Positions 1-12,387 of a DNA stretch of 64,000 nt are shown one piece after another (the first letter of the stretch is position 1; each line of letters starts with the position of its first letter). The notes below the pieces were generated by a model. That model did no database searches. It saw only the letters and a list, made by a program, of their open reading frames with translations, and was not told where the DNA came from. The position numbers and the translations under genes were made by a program. The stretch is taken from assembly GCA_020081605.1 (NCBI GenBank), contig JAHREC010000018.1:6014001-6078000 (forward strand), in the 5' to 3' direction. Source of the stretch: Albifimbria verrucaria (taxonomy: Eukaryota; Ascomycota; Sordariomycetes; Hypocreales; Stachybotryaceae).

Positions 1-658
1 GCAAGCTCCAAGAAGAGCTCACATCCATGCAGACCCAGGTGGGACTTCTGCAGAAGGATTTGGCCGCAAGCCGTGAGCAGTTAACTGCTGCAAAGCAGCA
101 TAGCCAGACACGAGTGCTCTCGTTACGGTCTAACCCTACCTCAGATTATGAGGCAATCAAAAGATCGACCCTTGAAGCCTTGCAAAGGAAAACTCGGACC
201 TTCTGGCCAAGCTCCGCTCGAAGAATCCTGATAACACTATCCCAGTTATCCCAACCTCTGTCCTTGCTGCGATGGAAAGGAGATTGCAGCTGCAAAGGCA
301 GAGACAGCTTCAGCTCAAAAATCGGCGCGCCGTCTCAAAGAGGTTTGGGGCTCCAAGTCCCAAGAGTTCAAAGAAGCAATTTTCTCGACTCTGGGTTGGA
401 CAGTAACCTTTATTCCAAACGGCAAGATGCGCGTGGAGAGCACATTCTTCCCGTCGCAGACAGACGAGCACGAGAACTCCATCGTTTTCGACGGCGAGCG
501 TGGAACGATGAAGGTTGGAGGGGCCAAAGAGTGCGTTTGCCAGGAGAATCAGCGACCAGATCGGGTTCTGGGTGCGAGAGAAGGGTTGTATTCCCGGATT
601 CCTTGCCGCGTTGACGTTGGAATTCTACGAGGAGCATACGAGAGCATCCAAGCCATAA
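1..658 (+). CDS. MAD1: Spindle checkpoint protein Mad1, C-terminal part (5' end outside window)
   Basis: The reading frame enters from the left edge (codons from base 3) and ends at TAA 656-658. Mad1 is the coiled-coil kinetochore scaffold that holds Mad2 in the spindle assembly checkpoint. A charged coiled coil comes first, with the NPTSDYEAIK segment seen in fungal Mad1. The C-terminal RWD-like head follows: LGWTVTFIPNGKMRVES, then IVFDGERGTMKVGG, and near the end FLAALTLEFYEEHTRAS. Three breaks interrupt this fragment: apparent loss of a G at 187-188 and 279-280, and apparent gain of a G in the run 520-523. With one base adjusted at each, the frame is continuous and matches the family, so I read this as a functional gene with sequence errors. 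A decaying pseudogene is the alternative, but conservation on both sides of each break argues against it. Confidence 0.88.
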
Positions 659-1251
659 GTATGACAAAATCTTGAAGAGATTTGGTTTCGAGGGGATTCC
701 TACAGCGGCTACCTTGAGTGCTATACTCATGATTTGCATATACCCTTGTACATTAATGAAACGAGGCCTGAGGGCCGGCCTGAATATTTACGATCATATT
801 CTTATGGCTTGTACTTTCAATAGTTGCTCTAAATGACCGAAATCCGAGACCCCACGTATGTTATGTGTTGTCCCATGCCCTTCTTTGCCTTTTCTCATAT
901 GTCATTGTTTTGTCACAATGGGGCAAGAAGAGCAATTCCAAAATACCCGCTGTATTCTGTTCAAAGAGCCCCTGCTCGCTTTGACGACACTGTCGTGTTC
1001 TAAACGGCGCCATGGCGTCTTTGTACATCAAACAATAGCTTTGTTCGAACACTCACTCATCAGCCGCACCCATATACGAAGAATAACTAGTATATGAGGA
1101 TACGGATGACCTGAATTTTAACTCACATATGAACGAGAACCCATATAGTGATAAACGCGCCATCTGATGCAAACCAGCACATCAGCTTACACACATCCGC
1201 GAATAGATCTGAACCTACAACAACTACCACCGAAAATCTCAGAAACTCACC

Positions 1252-3234
1252 ATGTCCTACTTCCCGGAGGCTCCATCAAGCGAGGTGCTCTCGGAACACG
1301 ATGAGGCATGTTCGTGCCGTTCGATGCATATTCACATGGATAACATGATGGCTAGAATAGCTCAGGCTTGGGCTATGGAGCACACGCCTATTGGAGTTCA
1401 GCAGGATAACGCGCCTCCTTTAACACCACCAACGTCCCCATCACAGTGTTCCGTAGACATTCAGCCAGAGCTGCAACCCCAATCAAAGCCGCAACCTCAA
1501 CCATATGCTGCCCTGCCTGCTGCGCAACATGAAGTCAGCAACACGCAGCCTCCCAAGAACGTTCCTTGGAACATGCAATACAGAGACCAGGCACAATTTA
1601 AGACGAATGCTTCCTCGAGTCTTCAACCGCCACCTATACTCCTCCCACATAGACAAGGGTCGCCAAGTCCTAAACAGGATGCCATCCAAGGAGGTAATCG
1701 ACCAATTACGTCTACACACACCCGTGGTAAAAGCGGAAGCAGGTCCGCTTTGCGATTTGCGCTAATGAACCTGACGATATGGAAGCCGGAGCAGCCTTAG
1801 AGGAACCCGAATTTTTGACACGCAGGCGAAGGGTTAACCACAACATTATCAAGACTGGAGTGCTTACCACTAACTTCATGGATCCTGGCGATGTGAACAT
1901 GGTTGACGCCCCAACTATGCCCGTATCGAACGAAATGGCTGGTGTGCAACCACACCCTCCACAGCCTTACCAGCCTCTACACTGTATACAGTCTTTACAA
2001 CACTCACAACACCCACAACCTCTACAACCCCAGCCTCAGCAACCTGTTCAGGCTCCACAGAATCCTCAGACACAGGACGGATTCGGGGATTCAACAACTA
2101 CGACCAAGGTTTTAGCAAGGCACCTGCAAACAATGTGCTCGAAAGTTTGTTGGAGAGACTGCATGCCATGTCACTGGTAAACTACCCGCACTTAAACCTG
2201 CATCTTCCCGAGATCACACAAGCAATCTCAAACCTAGGACGCCGCAACTGGTCATCTCCATTGGTCATGAACAAGTTATCCGCCTTTGCCGCACCTGTTG
2301 ACTCCAATCAAGCCGTTGCATATCATAGAGATGTCTTGTCCCTGTTGCTGAGTATGGGAATAAACGATTCAACAGAGCAATGGAAAATTATGAACATCTT
2401 CCGGCAGTCGCCTGAAATTTACCAAACAATCTACAATTTCTTTAGCACTAACATAGGCGAGGTGCATTGCCACCCTGCGGACCACGACTATTATGACCAA
2501 CTCTTGTGGCACAGGTGGATGCTGAACACGCAGGCAGAGAGTATTCGAAATGCAGGTTCGAAATACGCGAATGAGAATCTTACAGGCCTTTCGAAGGCTT
2601 TCGACAACAAACTGACAGAAGTCCTGGCAATGGAAGAGAAGGTACAGCGTTTGATCGACGCATATGAATTGTCACAACAGATACCAGTCACCGTGGTTCC
2701 TGAAATTGAGATGAATGATTGTGACCAGCGTAAAGAAAAGAAGCCTTCTCATGAGCGGAGCAAGTACGAGGATGAGCAGTACAAGAAGCATAAACAAGGG
2801 AAGCGCAGCAGGAGGGATAGTGACGCCAATGATAAGAACCAACAACAGAATCGTGGCCCGAAGAGACACCGACGAAGCGAAAGCAATGGAAACGAAGGAT
2901 ATGCGAGAAAACCATATGACGAGGACAACAGAAAAGAGAAGAGGAGATCTGAGAGTACGAGGAGAAGCCCACTCGGGGAGAGGGACGATAGTTATGAGAA
3001 ACATAGCCGGAACCAAAAGAAGCAAAAGCAAGAAAGGAACGAGAAGGGCAGTTCTGAAAGCAACGAACAGGGCCGTTCTAGGGACCATTACGAGAAGCAC
3101 AAAGAAAAGCGCCGTCGCAACCGCTTAACTGAAGGGGGCCACGTAACAAGAACCCATATTCAAGGTAAGTAATCAGGACACCGTCTCAAGGCAGAATTAT
3201 CGCTTTTGCCTTTTTTCCCCTAGAAAAATGTTGA
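1252..3234 (+). CDS. Unidentified Gln/Pro-rich protein with basic RS/KE-rich tail
   Basis: I do not recognise this family. Starting at ATG 1252 the predicted protein is about 641 residues. The N-terminal third is rich in Pro and Gln with no obvious fold. The middle (bases about 2135-2700) looks helical and globular, with several Trp and Leu-rich stretches. The last 150 residues are a highly charged Lys/Arg/Glu/Ser tail like those of RNA-processing or chromatin proteins. Two frame breaks are inferred: A-run 1729-1732 and G-run 2095-2098, each one base short. A good donor (CAAG/GTAAGT, intron 3165-3223) joins a last exon of four codons ending TGA at 3234; without splicing the frame stops at 3172. 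Nuclear location is inferred from composition only. Confidence 0.6.
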
Positions 3235-4112
3235 ATTGGGCTGTAGTGTCAGTCTGATGTGAGTGACTCTCCAGCCTTCAGAGTTGAATGACAGGACCGA
3301 TGAACCGGCCGAGAAAAGCTTCAGCCAATATTACCTGTGAGTCATTCCCCATTTCGTATGCAGGCAGTCCATGATCTCCATAGTTACTTGGACCACTTCG
3401 TATGGAGTCCCCAAGGTAAGCTTCATTCACCACCGTCTCCGGCACACCGGCAGCATCCCCGTCTAGCGAGTAGCGAGATGGTCCGAGCCATAGCGGTTTG
3501 TCTCCACATGGCGCTGCGGCTCTTAAGTTAGATTTTCAAGGCTGGAAACAAACGGCGGGTCTCGGGTTCCTTGGGATATTGCCATTCAGGTAGTGGATGC
3601 GATATCCCTGCTGGAGCAAGCTTAAGCTCCATATGACCTTACTCTAATCGCATGTGGGTGAAGTTGGCGCTTTGTTCTCACTGAAAATAAGTGGTTTTTT
3701 AGCATACAGGTGTGGAGTAGTGGTAGAGATAAGCATACAAGTTGTCATACACGCAAGAAATAATAGCGATTGTCACCAAGCAAGATGAGTGCTGGCTTGT
3801 CCTGGGCCTGGCACTAAGTCGAACTGCTTCTAGTATCATCCAATCACTGAATACCCTGATGATTTTCGAGCTGCTTCTGGTCTGATAAGCAAAACGTCTG
3901 TCAACCAGAACTGCCTATCTCCACATGCAATTGATTCAGGAATGGAAAAAAGAGGGCCCTGGGAATGGCGCAATCGCAACGGTCAGATTGCAATTTTCTG
4001 CAGACGGTTATATGCGGGCAGCTCCGTCATTTAAAGATATTCGGGACCGCGGATGCAACTTTGCAATAAGCTTCTTACCAATTTGCCGGGACAGTTTACG
4101 TGACGCGGCAAG
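3235..4112. other. Intergenic region, no gene recognised
   Basis: About 880 bases between the Gln/Pro-rich gene and the UNC93-like gene. Short open frames here have no recognisable content. A CCG-N4-CGG site lies at 3433-3442; it is relevant because the same pattern occurs in the 18-28 kb cluster promoters, and here it has no evident partner. Confidence 0.5.
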
Positions 4113-5785
4113 ATGGCGTTCTACAGGAGTGTGCTGGCCCAGATGATCATCTGTGGCATCATTGCCATGTTGGGCCCTGGCCTTTGGGTAAGGGATTGTT
4201 CTGCTGGCTGGCCGATGCGGTCTAGACGAAGCCTTGCTAATGTTGATTAGAATGCCAATAATTCGCTTGGAGCTGGCGGTGCTCTCACACCATACCTGGT
4301 ATGTTGCATGGTCATCTATACCAATGGTCTCTAACTAATGAATAGGTCAATGCTGGCAATTCCTTAGTCTTTGGACTGATGGGCCTCTTTTGTATCTTGT
4401 CGCCTATTTTCATCAATTGGATTGGCATCAAAAAGACTCTTGTATGCGGCACGATAGGATGGTCGGTGTACAGCGCGGCGCTCTACCAGAACAACAGATA
4501 TGGCACCGAATGGTTCGTGCTGTTTGGAGCTGTTATCTGCGGCATCAGCGCTGGTCTGTACTGGGCGGCCGAAGGCGCGATTATTCTGTCCTACCCAGAT
4601 CATTCTCAAAGAGGACGATATTTGTCTCTGTGGCTGGCCTTCAAGAACAGTGGACAGGTTTGTTACCGAAACGATCGAAACTCATGATTACGCTTACATT
4701 GTCGCAGCTGATTGGAGGTGCCATCAATCTCGGATTGAACGCAAAGCGCTCTAAGGGTGGCAAGGTCTCGTATGTTACAATCCTGGTGTTTGTCGTCCTG
4801 CAAGCACTTGCAGTGCCATTCTCGTTTGCCCTGTCATCGCCACACAAGACGCAGCGCCCAGACGGTTCACATATCATTGTCGAGAACAAGACTTCGGCAA
4901 AGGAACAGTTGCAAAAGCTCTGGAGAACTGTAGCGACACCCAAGGTTGGACTTTTGCTGCCAATCTTCTTCTCTAGTTGGTTCTACTGGGTAAGCCAAAC
5001 TCTTGAACTGAAGCGTACATTCTGTGTGGCCTAACACGAGTTTAGGGCTATGCTTCGACATACCTGACGCTCTACTTTACTGTGAGGGCTAGAGCGCTTG
5101 CTTCGTTTCTTTCTGCTATTACCGGAACGCTTGCATGCGTACTTTTTGGCATATTCCTGGATTCTACTCGACTGACGGTCAAAGTGAGTTTTATTCAGCT
5201 CAAGACAATCCATTTCACGACTAACATCTCCAGGCCCGCATTCGCTACGGCTTTATTTTCTCCATGGGTCTCTTCACATCGCTGTGGATCTGGGTGTTGA
5301 TCGTTCAGCATGGGTTCGAGCAGAAGAGACCGGATTATCTCGACTGGACTTCCCGGGTTTCGGACGGGCATTCGGAATCTACATCATGTTGCAGACGTCT
5401 GGTAACATGGTACAGAACTACCTCTACTTCCTGGTTGGCACAATTGGTGACGGAACTTTGGAGCTGAGCCGAACAACTGGTCTGCTTCGAGGCGTGGAGA
5501 GTTGGGGCCAGTGTGCGTCTTTTGGAATCAGCAGCAGGTATGTTCAATCTCTGGCCATTTTTTGCGTTACCAAACTCACAATGTCACAGCAAATTCTCAC
5601 CGTTTTACACCACCGTCATCAATGTTGTATTTTGGACTCTGAGTCTGATTCCTGCGGTCGTGACTGTCTGGAGGGTCGAAGACAGGGCCACGTACGACAA
5701 CTCAGAAACCGAGCAAGCCCATTCCGGTAGTGTGAGTGAGAGTGCGCAAGGCGGAGAGAAGACCGAGGAAAAGTCGCACGTTTAA
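4113..5785 (+). CDS. UNC93-like (DUF895) major facilitator membrane protein
   Basis: A multi-pass membrane protein of about 451 residues of the fungal UNC93/DUF895 branch of the MFS; substrate unknown, and some relatives act as ion-channel regulators. ATG 4113 (context AAGATGG) opens seven exons: 4113-4187, 4251-4298, 4346-4657, 4708-4989, 5046-5183, 5234-5537 and 5590-5785, all with GT-AG borders that keep frame. Features include the early GPGLWNANNSLGAGG loop typical of the family, AAEGAIILSYP after the fourth helix, and about eleven hydrophobic segments. The tail is hydrophilic and acidic. A one-base deficit in C-run 5352-5354 breaks the frame in exon 6; restoring it rejoins two conserved halves. 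There is no signal peptide, as expected for this topology. Confidence 0.85.
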
Positions 5786-6044
5786 GAATAGATATACCAA
5801 TTAATATACACTTGAGATATTCTTTCTAATAGAAACGGGACATACGTTAGCTCCCAACTAAGGTGTGGCTTTAACATCAACGTCATTGAGATATGCGACT
5901 CGTCTTGTCAACGACGTCACTCCAGGATCCACATTCAACAACCTCCCTCACTTAAAATAAAGAAACACCAGGTTAGAAGACCCGACTGAATTATTGCAAT
6001 TAATTCAATATTAACGTCGAATTAAACCTCCAATTTATCACATC

Positions 6045-6453
6045 ATGAGCACCAACTCAGACTCGATGCAGGCACAGGGTAGGGCTCTCCTCTCAGACAA
6101 CCTATTACATGATGCTGACCTATTACAGCGCCTGAGAACCCCAATGTCAATGCTGAGCAGCTTGCTACATATGCCGAGGGTAAAGTAGCCGACGCTGTGC
6201 AGCGCAAGAGTGGTACCCAGATGGCGCCCGGGGAGAAGATTCATGACACTGAGTTCACATCAAATCTTGATGCGTAAGACCATTCAATGTTGTGCAGCAT
6301 ACAGTGCATAAAATATGCTGACTAGTCAATAGGAAGAAAGCTGAGCAGGCCAGTGCTCGTGAAGCAATCCGAAACGAGCGCAAAGCTGGTGTAGACGTGG
6401 ATGGATCTCTTGGCCACGGCAGGTTAGACACGGAGAACATTACTGATGTGTAG
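6045..6453 (+). CDS. Small conserved-looking hydrophilic fungal protein, three exons
   Basis: A 99-residue protein assembled from exons 6045-6078, 6129-6273 and 6333-6453, with clean GT-AG introns of 50 and 59 nt; phases agree and total length is exactly 100 codons including TAG. No exon has a frame break. The product is hydrophilic, rich in Ala, Glu and Lys, and without membrane segments: a short disordered start, then AEQLATYAEGKVADAVQRK, and a helical stretch KKAEQASAREAIRNERKAG before a Gly-rich end. This resembles small stress-associated or hydrophilin-like fungal proteins, but I cannot name a family and assign no function. Its position between the UNC93-like gene and the convergent receptor gene is not informative. 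Confidence 0.68.
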
Positions 6454-6705
6454 GATGATGAATGATAGAGTCAAATTCTTGTCAATTGAGATATCCTTTT
6501 ATGACTACCATTACTTGAGTCCTACACTTTAACTCAAGACGACTTGATAAGTTGGCTCGTTTATGAGCATACTGATCTGCTCTGTTATACACGTTTGTAA
6601 AAGGCTAGATTGCCCGATTCATGAATGCCAACAAATCTATCTCTAAATTATTTTCAACTTAGGAGCATGTTCAGACTTTGACATCAACCGCAACCCCATT
6701 TTTGG

Positions 6706-9700
6706 TCATTCGTTTAAGTAGAACGTGCGTGGCTCCTGAACAAGAAGCACCCTCAGTTCACAATCTTCACACATATCCCAGTCTCCACCAGCGCATATCC
6801 CACAATGGTAGTAAAGAGCTGTGACAGTGATCTTTGAGGTGCAGATGTCACACTCCAAATTAGAATCATCACCTTGATCTTCAAGTGGTACTATTTGTGC
6901 AATATCATCTTCTCTGCATTCTTTGGATAGGATCTTCGTTACTGCATCATGTCCCTTCCTAGCAGCTATCCAAATTGGTGCCCGCCCAAACTTGTCGGCG
7001 ACTTGAGAATCGAAAGCATATTGACTTGTAAGTGCCTCAACAACTTCAACTTGGCCGCCAGCTGCAGCCCACCAAAGAAGCGTCCGCCCATATCGATCAG
7101 GGGCGTAAATGTTGCCTTTCGATAGGCTTAGGATGCGCTGTAGAATCGCAAGTTCACCACGAAATGCGGATAATGAAGCAGCCGTCTCTCCATGGTGGTT
7201 TTCTGCCTCGAAAGAAATTCCCTCGATATCAGAAACTTAACCACCGACTCGTGCCCACCTGTTGAAGCCGCACAGAGAGCATTGCCATATAAAGCACTCC
7301 AGGCGTTGATGTCTGCGCCTGCTTTGAGCAGCAACCTTACTATAGATTCATTGCCTGTAGCTGATGCTGCGCATGAGGCGTTGCCGTAGCGTCCATTTTG
7401 CGCCCTCACATCAACACCTGTGTTGAGTAGTAGCTTCACTATCGACTTATGGCCTCTTGCTGAGGCAGCCTGAAGTGCGCTACCATATCTCCCACCTTCC
7501 ATGTCGATATTCGTACATTTACCACGAGCAAGTAACAGCTTTGCTATAGACTTATTGCCTGCAGCTGACGCGGCCTGAAGGGCATTGCCGTAGTAGCCAC
7601 CTTGCACGTCGACTCTCGCACCTTTATCAAGCAGAAGCTTCAATATTGATTTATAGCCTCTTGCCGAAGCTGCCTGAATCGGGTTGCCGTAAAACCCGCC
7701 TCCTGCGTTAACATCAGCGCCTCTGTCGAGTAGTCGTTTCACTACTAGTTCATGGCCCTCTGCCGAGGCTGCTTGAAGCGCACTGCCGTAAAATCCACCT
7801 CGTGCGTTAATATCGGCAAATTCGTTAAGAAGAGCCTTTACTATGAGCTCGTGACCACTGGCTGCAGCCGTTTGAAGCATATTAGAGTCTTCATCTTGCA
7901 TGTGTAATCTAGCTCCTTTATCAAGCAGCAGCTTCACTACCGCCTCATGCCCCCGGATGAAGCTACCTGGAGTGCGTTTCCGTAAAACCCACCTCGGGCG
8001 TTAATATCTGCGCCATTGTTGAGAAGAAGCTCGGCGATATCACGTTGTCCATGCTTTGCCGCCCAAAGAAGTGGCGCCTTGCCCCAGCTATCTTTGATAT
8101 TGACTGTCTCGGCCATGCGCTCTTCTGATGAAGATAAAATTTTCTCCGCCACAATCGAAAGCCCAAATCGTGCTGTATAATGTAGAGGTGTGATCTTGGA
8201 ATAACTTTGGCTATATCCTTTGTACTGATAGTCTGGGACTGTAAATACTTGCGCAACGTTAAGAAGCAACCCGGACTGAAGAAGAAACGAGCAGATCTGA
8301 CTAGACACCTCGCACTCAACTGCTTTCATGTGGCTACCTCCATGCTTGGCTGCGTAATCCAGGAATTGGTTCTGCTGCAGCCTTTCCTCAAACTCTTCAT
8401 CTGTTGAACAACTGCCGCTTCGGAATGCACTAAACGACAAGTATTCAAGACATGTTACAGCAATTTGTAGTTGACCCGCTGGATACCATGCATGATGAAC
8501 CCGCTCGAAATATTCTTGCATTGTGTGGTGCACAAGACGAATAATAGCGCTCTCTGGATCGACCACAACAAGGCCGGCGCAGACGGATACCAAGTCTTCT
8601 ACGTCTAGCATGTTTTGTGGATCAAGTTCCTCTTCTCCTGGCTCTACTGCCAAGGCACAGCATATCTCGGCTGTAGTAAGCGGCCGTTTTGCGAATGTGA
8701 TCCATGATAAGACCTTTTGGCGAGTTCGCGGTCGCCGTCTAGCTGGCCGTCGATCCTACGAAGAGCCTCTCCATAGGCATCATCAAGTGCGGCTGCACCT
8801 TTAAAGAGCTTGGAGAGAGTGGATTTCACCTCCTTCACCGTTCTCTTATCTAACAGCGAGTCCGTGTGGAGGCGAGCGAGCAGAAACCTAAGACGACGTT
8901 AACCTGCATTCCTTCGTAAGTTGCTCGATGCGCTTACATGCCATCTGCAGCTTCTACAATCTTATCCTGGACCATTTCTTGTAACGCTGAGCTTTTCTGA
9001 ATGCATCTCGAGAGTCGGTATGTTTGACCAGCCACGAAGTGCTTCACATCGTCATTGCTGGCCTGCACCTCCAACCTCGGCGAGTCTTTAAAGCCATCCA
9101 TAATCTCCGGTATGAAACGGGAGGTGACCATTAGTCGAATATCCTGTGAGACTCGCAAGTCTTGAAGCTTGGTTAAGAACTGGTGGCGAGTGCCATCGTG
9201 GTCTTTGCATTCATCTAGAGCATCAATAATAATATACACAGTTGAATAATGTGCAAGGACATCTCGGAGTGCACTGTAAATCTCGTCAAGGGATGGTCTA
9301 ATTCCCCAATGGCTTGTCGCTGTTGCAATCTCTCGATATAATCGAATGCTGACGGGCGACCCTGCAACAGCTGCTTGAGGATAGCCGCCAGCATACTCGT
9401 AACATCTTGCACCCCTTGAGCTTTGTAGTCGCAATACACGAAAGCCAGTCCATATGAAGAGTTCCAATTTGAGTTGAGCAGGTGATCAATTGTGATAGCT
9501 GCCATCATAGTTTTGCCAGCTCCTGGCATTCCAGGACAGAAAAGACTGGCGTTTGCCTCCTCGAGCCAGGATGCAACTTCAGGCGCATCTAGGAACCACT
9601 GGCCTGTCCCTCCCTGTCTGCGTTTTATGATATCAGATTGCTTTGCTGGGTAATCTGTAGGTGATATCCATTCTAAGAAAATGCGTTGTCTCGTCAAGTC

Positions 9701-10253
9701 CTGGTTTTGTCGGACCGTATTCATCCCGGATTGAATGCTGTGTATATACATTCGAGTAGAGTCGGTATCATCTTTGATAGCCTGAGATAATTTACTGGAA
9801 AACATTAGCCACATTGTCCTGCAGTGATACCTTGGGTGCTCACAAGTGATCCATTTGTAATGCAGTTATTACTAGAGTCTTCAATCGGTCCATTCGGGCC
9901 ATGATTCGGTCAATCTCTTCCCTTTTGAACCTCCATAGTAACGTATCACCGACTTTCTTTATCCGGCCACCATCTGTCATTTTTGTCTGTAGAGTTTCCA
10001 AAGCTTGTTTAAACTGGTCGAGAGGCCCATTTGTGATACCCAAGGCTTGGATACTGGTATACCATGCCCGATGACAGTCTTCCTCTTCAAGTCGAAACCT
10101 CAGATTGACGAGGAGGCTGTGAAGATCTGAAGCCTCGACCGCGCACCGTGCACGGTCCTTTGAAGCATCTTTTACATCGTTCAGATAGCCAAGAACCGTG
10201 GCAGAAACCTGAAGAACGGCAATGATACTGGCAGTGATACTGAGCGGGTCCAT
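6706..10253 (-). CDS. NOD-like receptor: fungal STAND N-domain, NACHT, about 13 ankyrin repeats, ZZ-type zinc finger
   Basis: A fungal NLR of about 1,150 residues, from the receptor class used in self/non-self recognition and regulated cell death. Exons are 10253-9844, 9794-8938 and 8887-6706; the 49-nt first intron has a GCTAATG branch site. The start MDPLSITASIIAVLQ opens the N-terminal domain typical of fungal STAND proteins (PigL_N/HeLo-like). The NACHT ATPase follows with P-loop PGMPGAGKT and Walker B IIIDALDEC. About 13 ankyrin repeats fill most of exon 3, many nearly alike (YGNALQAAS plus KLLL). The C-terminus carries CDIC, CGIC and CEDC pairs, a ZZ-like zinc finger. Four one-base deficits break the frame (C-run 7220-7222, C-run 7950-7954, T-run 8715-8718, G-run 9290-9292). 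Ligand and downstream partner are unknown. Confidence 0.85.
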
Positions 10254-10899
10254 GTCACAGAAAGCCGAGCTCTGGTTGTAAGCTGACGACGAGTGTGAGA
10301 ACAAGTGACTAAGCGAAGACTGAGGGGTTTGCAGCAGGTGGATGCGTTTGCCATTGAATTCGCTGCAACCCATCGTCATGCAGAATAAGCAACAGGCCTC
10401 TTTCATTGGCCAAATTATTGTGAACTGAGATAGAACGGTCGCACTAGAGCAGTCCCCAACTATTACGGCATAGCCATCTGTCTTATATTATAATACATAG
10501 ACAGTAGGGCACAGATATCTTGTAATTCTCTATTTGTACCCATAGACTCTCTATGGTATGAACTGCATTCCAGCAAACTCCGATTGCACTTTGACAACTA
10601 AGGGCAACCGTTTTGTCCAATTTTCTATAATTAGACGAGTGAGGATTAGAGTAGGTATTTTATGCCATGTCAAACTTGTATGATAGACAGGGAATTCGAA
10701 ACACCTGGGAATTAGTGTGCAGCCATAAGCAAAATTGGCTTCTTCGTGTCTCATCTGCATATAGATGATAATTATATTATCGATCGTACTGAATACTCTA
10801 CCTTGCTTAGCTACACGAGCAATGAACCGGTGGTGAAGGGATCGGTTACTCAAGACGAGGCCAATAACATCCTGTATCTTTTATGAGGACAAAACTGAC

Positions 10900-11422
10900 C
10901 TTAGAAAAGGTAGTGGAAATCTCTCGAAAGGCATCCAAGCGGGATGAAGTCCTAGCTATTAGGCAGATGAGTATATCGTGACCAATGATGACAAGGAATA
11001 GGCGGCCAAAACTGTACGAACGCTGAAGCTCATCATCTGTACCGTGTCAAGCCCCAAGATGTCCCTTACCGACTATCTTGACCTGCTGACTACCAATGGC
11101 TCATTCATGCAAATTGGGTAAGTTGACCCTGTAGTATGACTCTTATTGGAAAGTCTTCTAGTTAATCATAACTTAGGGCATCGGATGGGAGTAATTTCCC
11201 GAAATTAATACTTTAATTCTAGTATTGGGAGATGCAACCATAGACAGTAGCGCTATCAGTTCACCTATTGAAAAAGAAGAGATGCTTCAGCTTGCTGCAG
11301 AGAAAGAAACCAAGCCTCGGGTCAAACTACGGCCTTTGAAGAAGGCAAACCAGACAATTCAAGACATGGAGGCTGGAAACGCTCGATATCGCTATATTCT
11401 GGTGAACGAGGAGCATATCTAG
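10900..11422 (+). pseudogene. Decayed 3' part of a zinc-type (CAD/Adh6-like) alcohol dehydrogenase
   Basis: Fragments in shifted frames match the C-terminal half of NADP-dependent zinc alcohol dehydrogenases. In order they are an ISRKASKRDEVL segment (about 10918), DEYIVTND (about 10965), TLKLIICTVSS with DYLDLLTTNGSFMQIG (to about 11120), and a terminal block with ANQTIQDMEAGNARYRY ending at TAG 11420-11422. An in-frame TAG follows DEYIVTNDDKE, the frame shifts before it, and the stretch 11120-11225 is too altered to read. The N-terminal catalytic zinc domain is absent upstream. Because there is a substitution-type stop and loss of half the gene, I call this a true pseudogene, unlike the single-base breaks elsewhere. 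Confidence 0.72.
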
Positions 11423-12387
11423 ATTTAAGAATCTCATAGGTTCAGATTATCTAACGCCTCATTTACTCAGCTTCGTCCATTGAAAACGAAGGATTATCTA
11501 GGTGGTGAAGAGAAAGGCCCTGAAACCGTTCATTATCTGAAACATGCGTCATGGTCACGTTAAGAAATCCCAAAGAGCAGGAAGATGTGAAACGGGAGTT
11601 GTGTTGACATGGTCGAGGAGTTCGTCAGAAAGTTACCCAATGGTTTGAGTTCTATTCCAATACCATTATGTCGTGACGACTGCGATTGGGGCTTAGACTC
11701 GCTTTTCCGTTTCTTGCCTAAAACGCGTACTTGTGCTGCAGAGGATATTCGTTCCATTCAACAAAACCAGCCATAAGCCGTTATTACTCGCCGGTCCCTA
11801 TCAAAAACCTCTATTTGTAATGCGCTCAACGATGGAGTGGAGTTCAATAACGAAATGGGTAGCATTTCTGTAGACTATAACAATTGAGTACAACTAAAAC
11901 GGCATTTGGAATAGCCGTACGGTGGCAGGGCATAGGCCAGCCTATTACGGAGTCTTCTGTGCCGCCCCTTTCTTAGCTGCAGTCTGAAAAATAAGGCTTA
12001 ATTGAGAACTAGGGCAACTAAAGCACGAACTATTCTGACAGAGCTCTTATGTTGCAATGGCATTTATATGTAGCTGGAGTATCACAACTAAGATATTTAG
12101 AGCATTAGTTTAGTTGTTTTGCTAAGAGTAAATAGGAGCAACTGCCCCAGAAGCCATTGCTGATGGTTCACTTGACGATATCTTGAGCGCCGTGGCTTCA
12201 TGCAATGTCTCAAACACCCCTGTTTCTGCAGATGGGATCCTGCGCAAGGCTTCAGCTGAATGTTAAATACGCCCCATGCCCCTGCCACTTCCCCAGAATT
12301 GATAAAGGCGAGTTCATCCCTCGACGCCTAGCGGCGATCAATTCACTTTGCGCAAACTCATTGAGTTACTCGGCGTATCCACGCAAA
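11423..12387. other. Intergenic region, no gene recognised
   Basis: About 960 AT-leaning bases between the dehydrogenase relic and the membrane-protein gene. I see no conserved coding segment. The open frame reaching upstream of 12388 has no convincing start or signal peptide, so I treat it as leader. Confidence 0.45.

Noticed and set aside
10551..10853. 100-residue reverse frame upstream of the NLR
   Set aside because: Part of the AT-rich promoter side; irregular composition and no homology that I can see.
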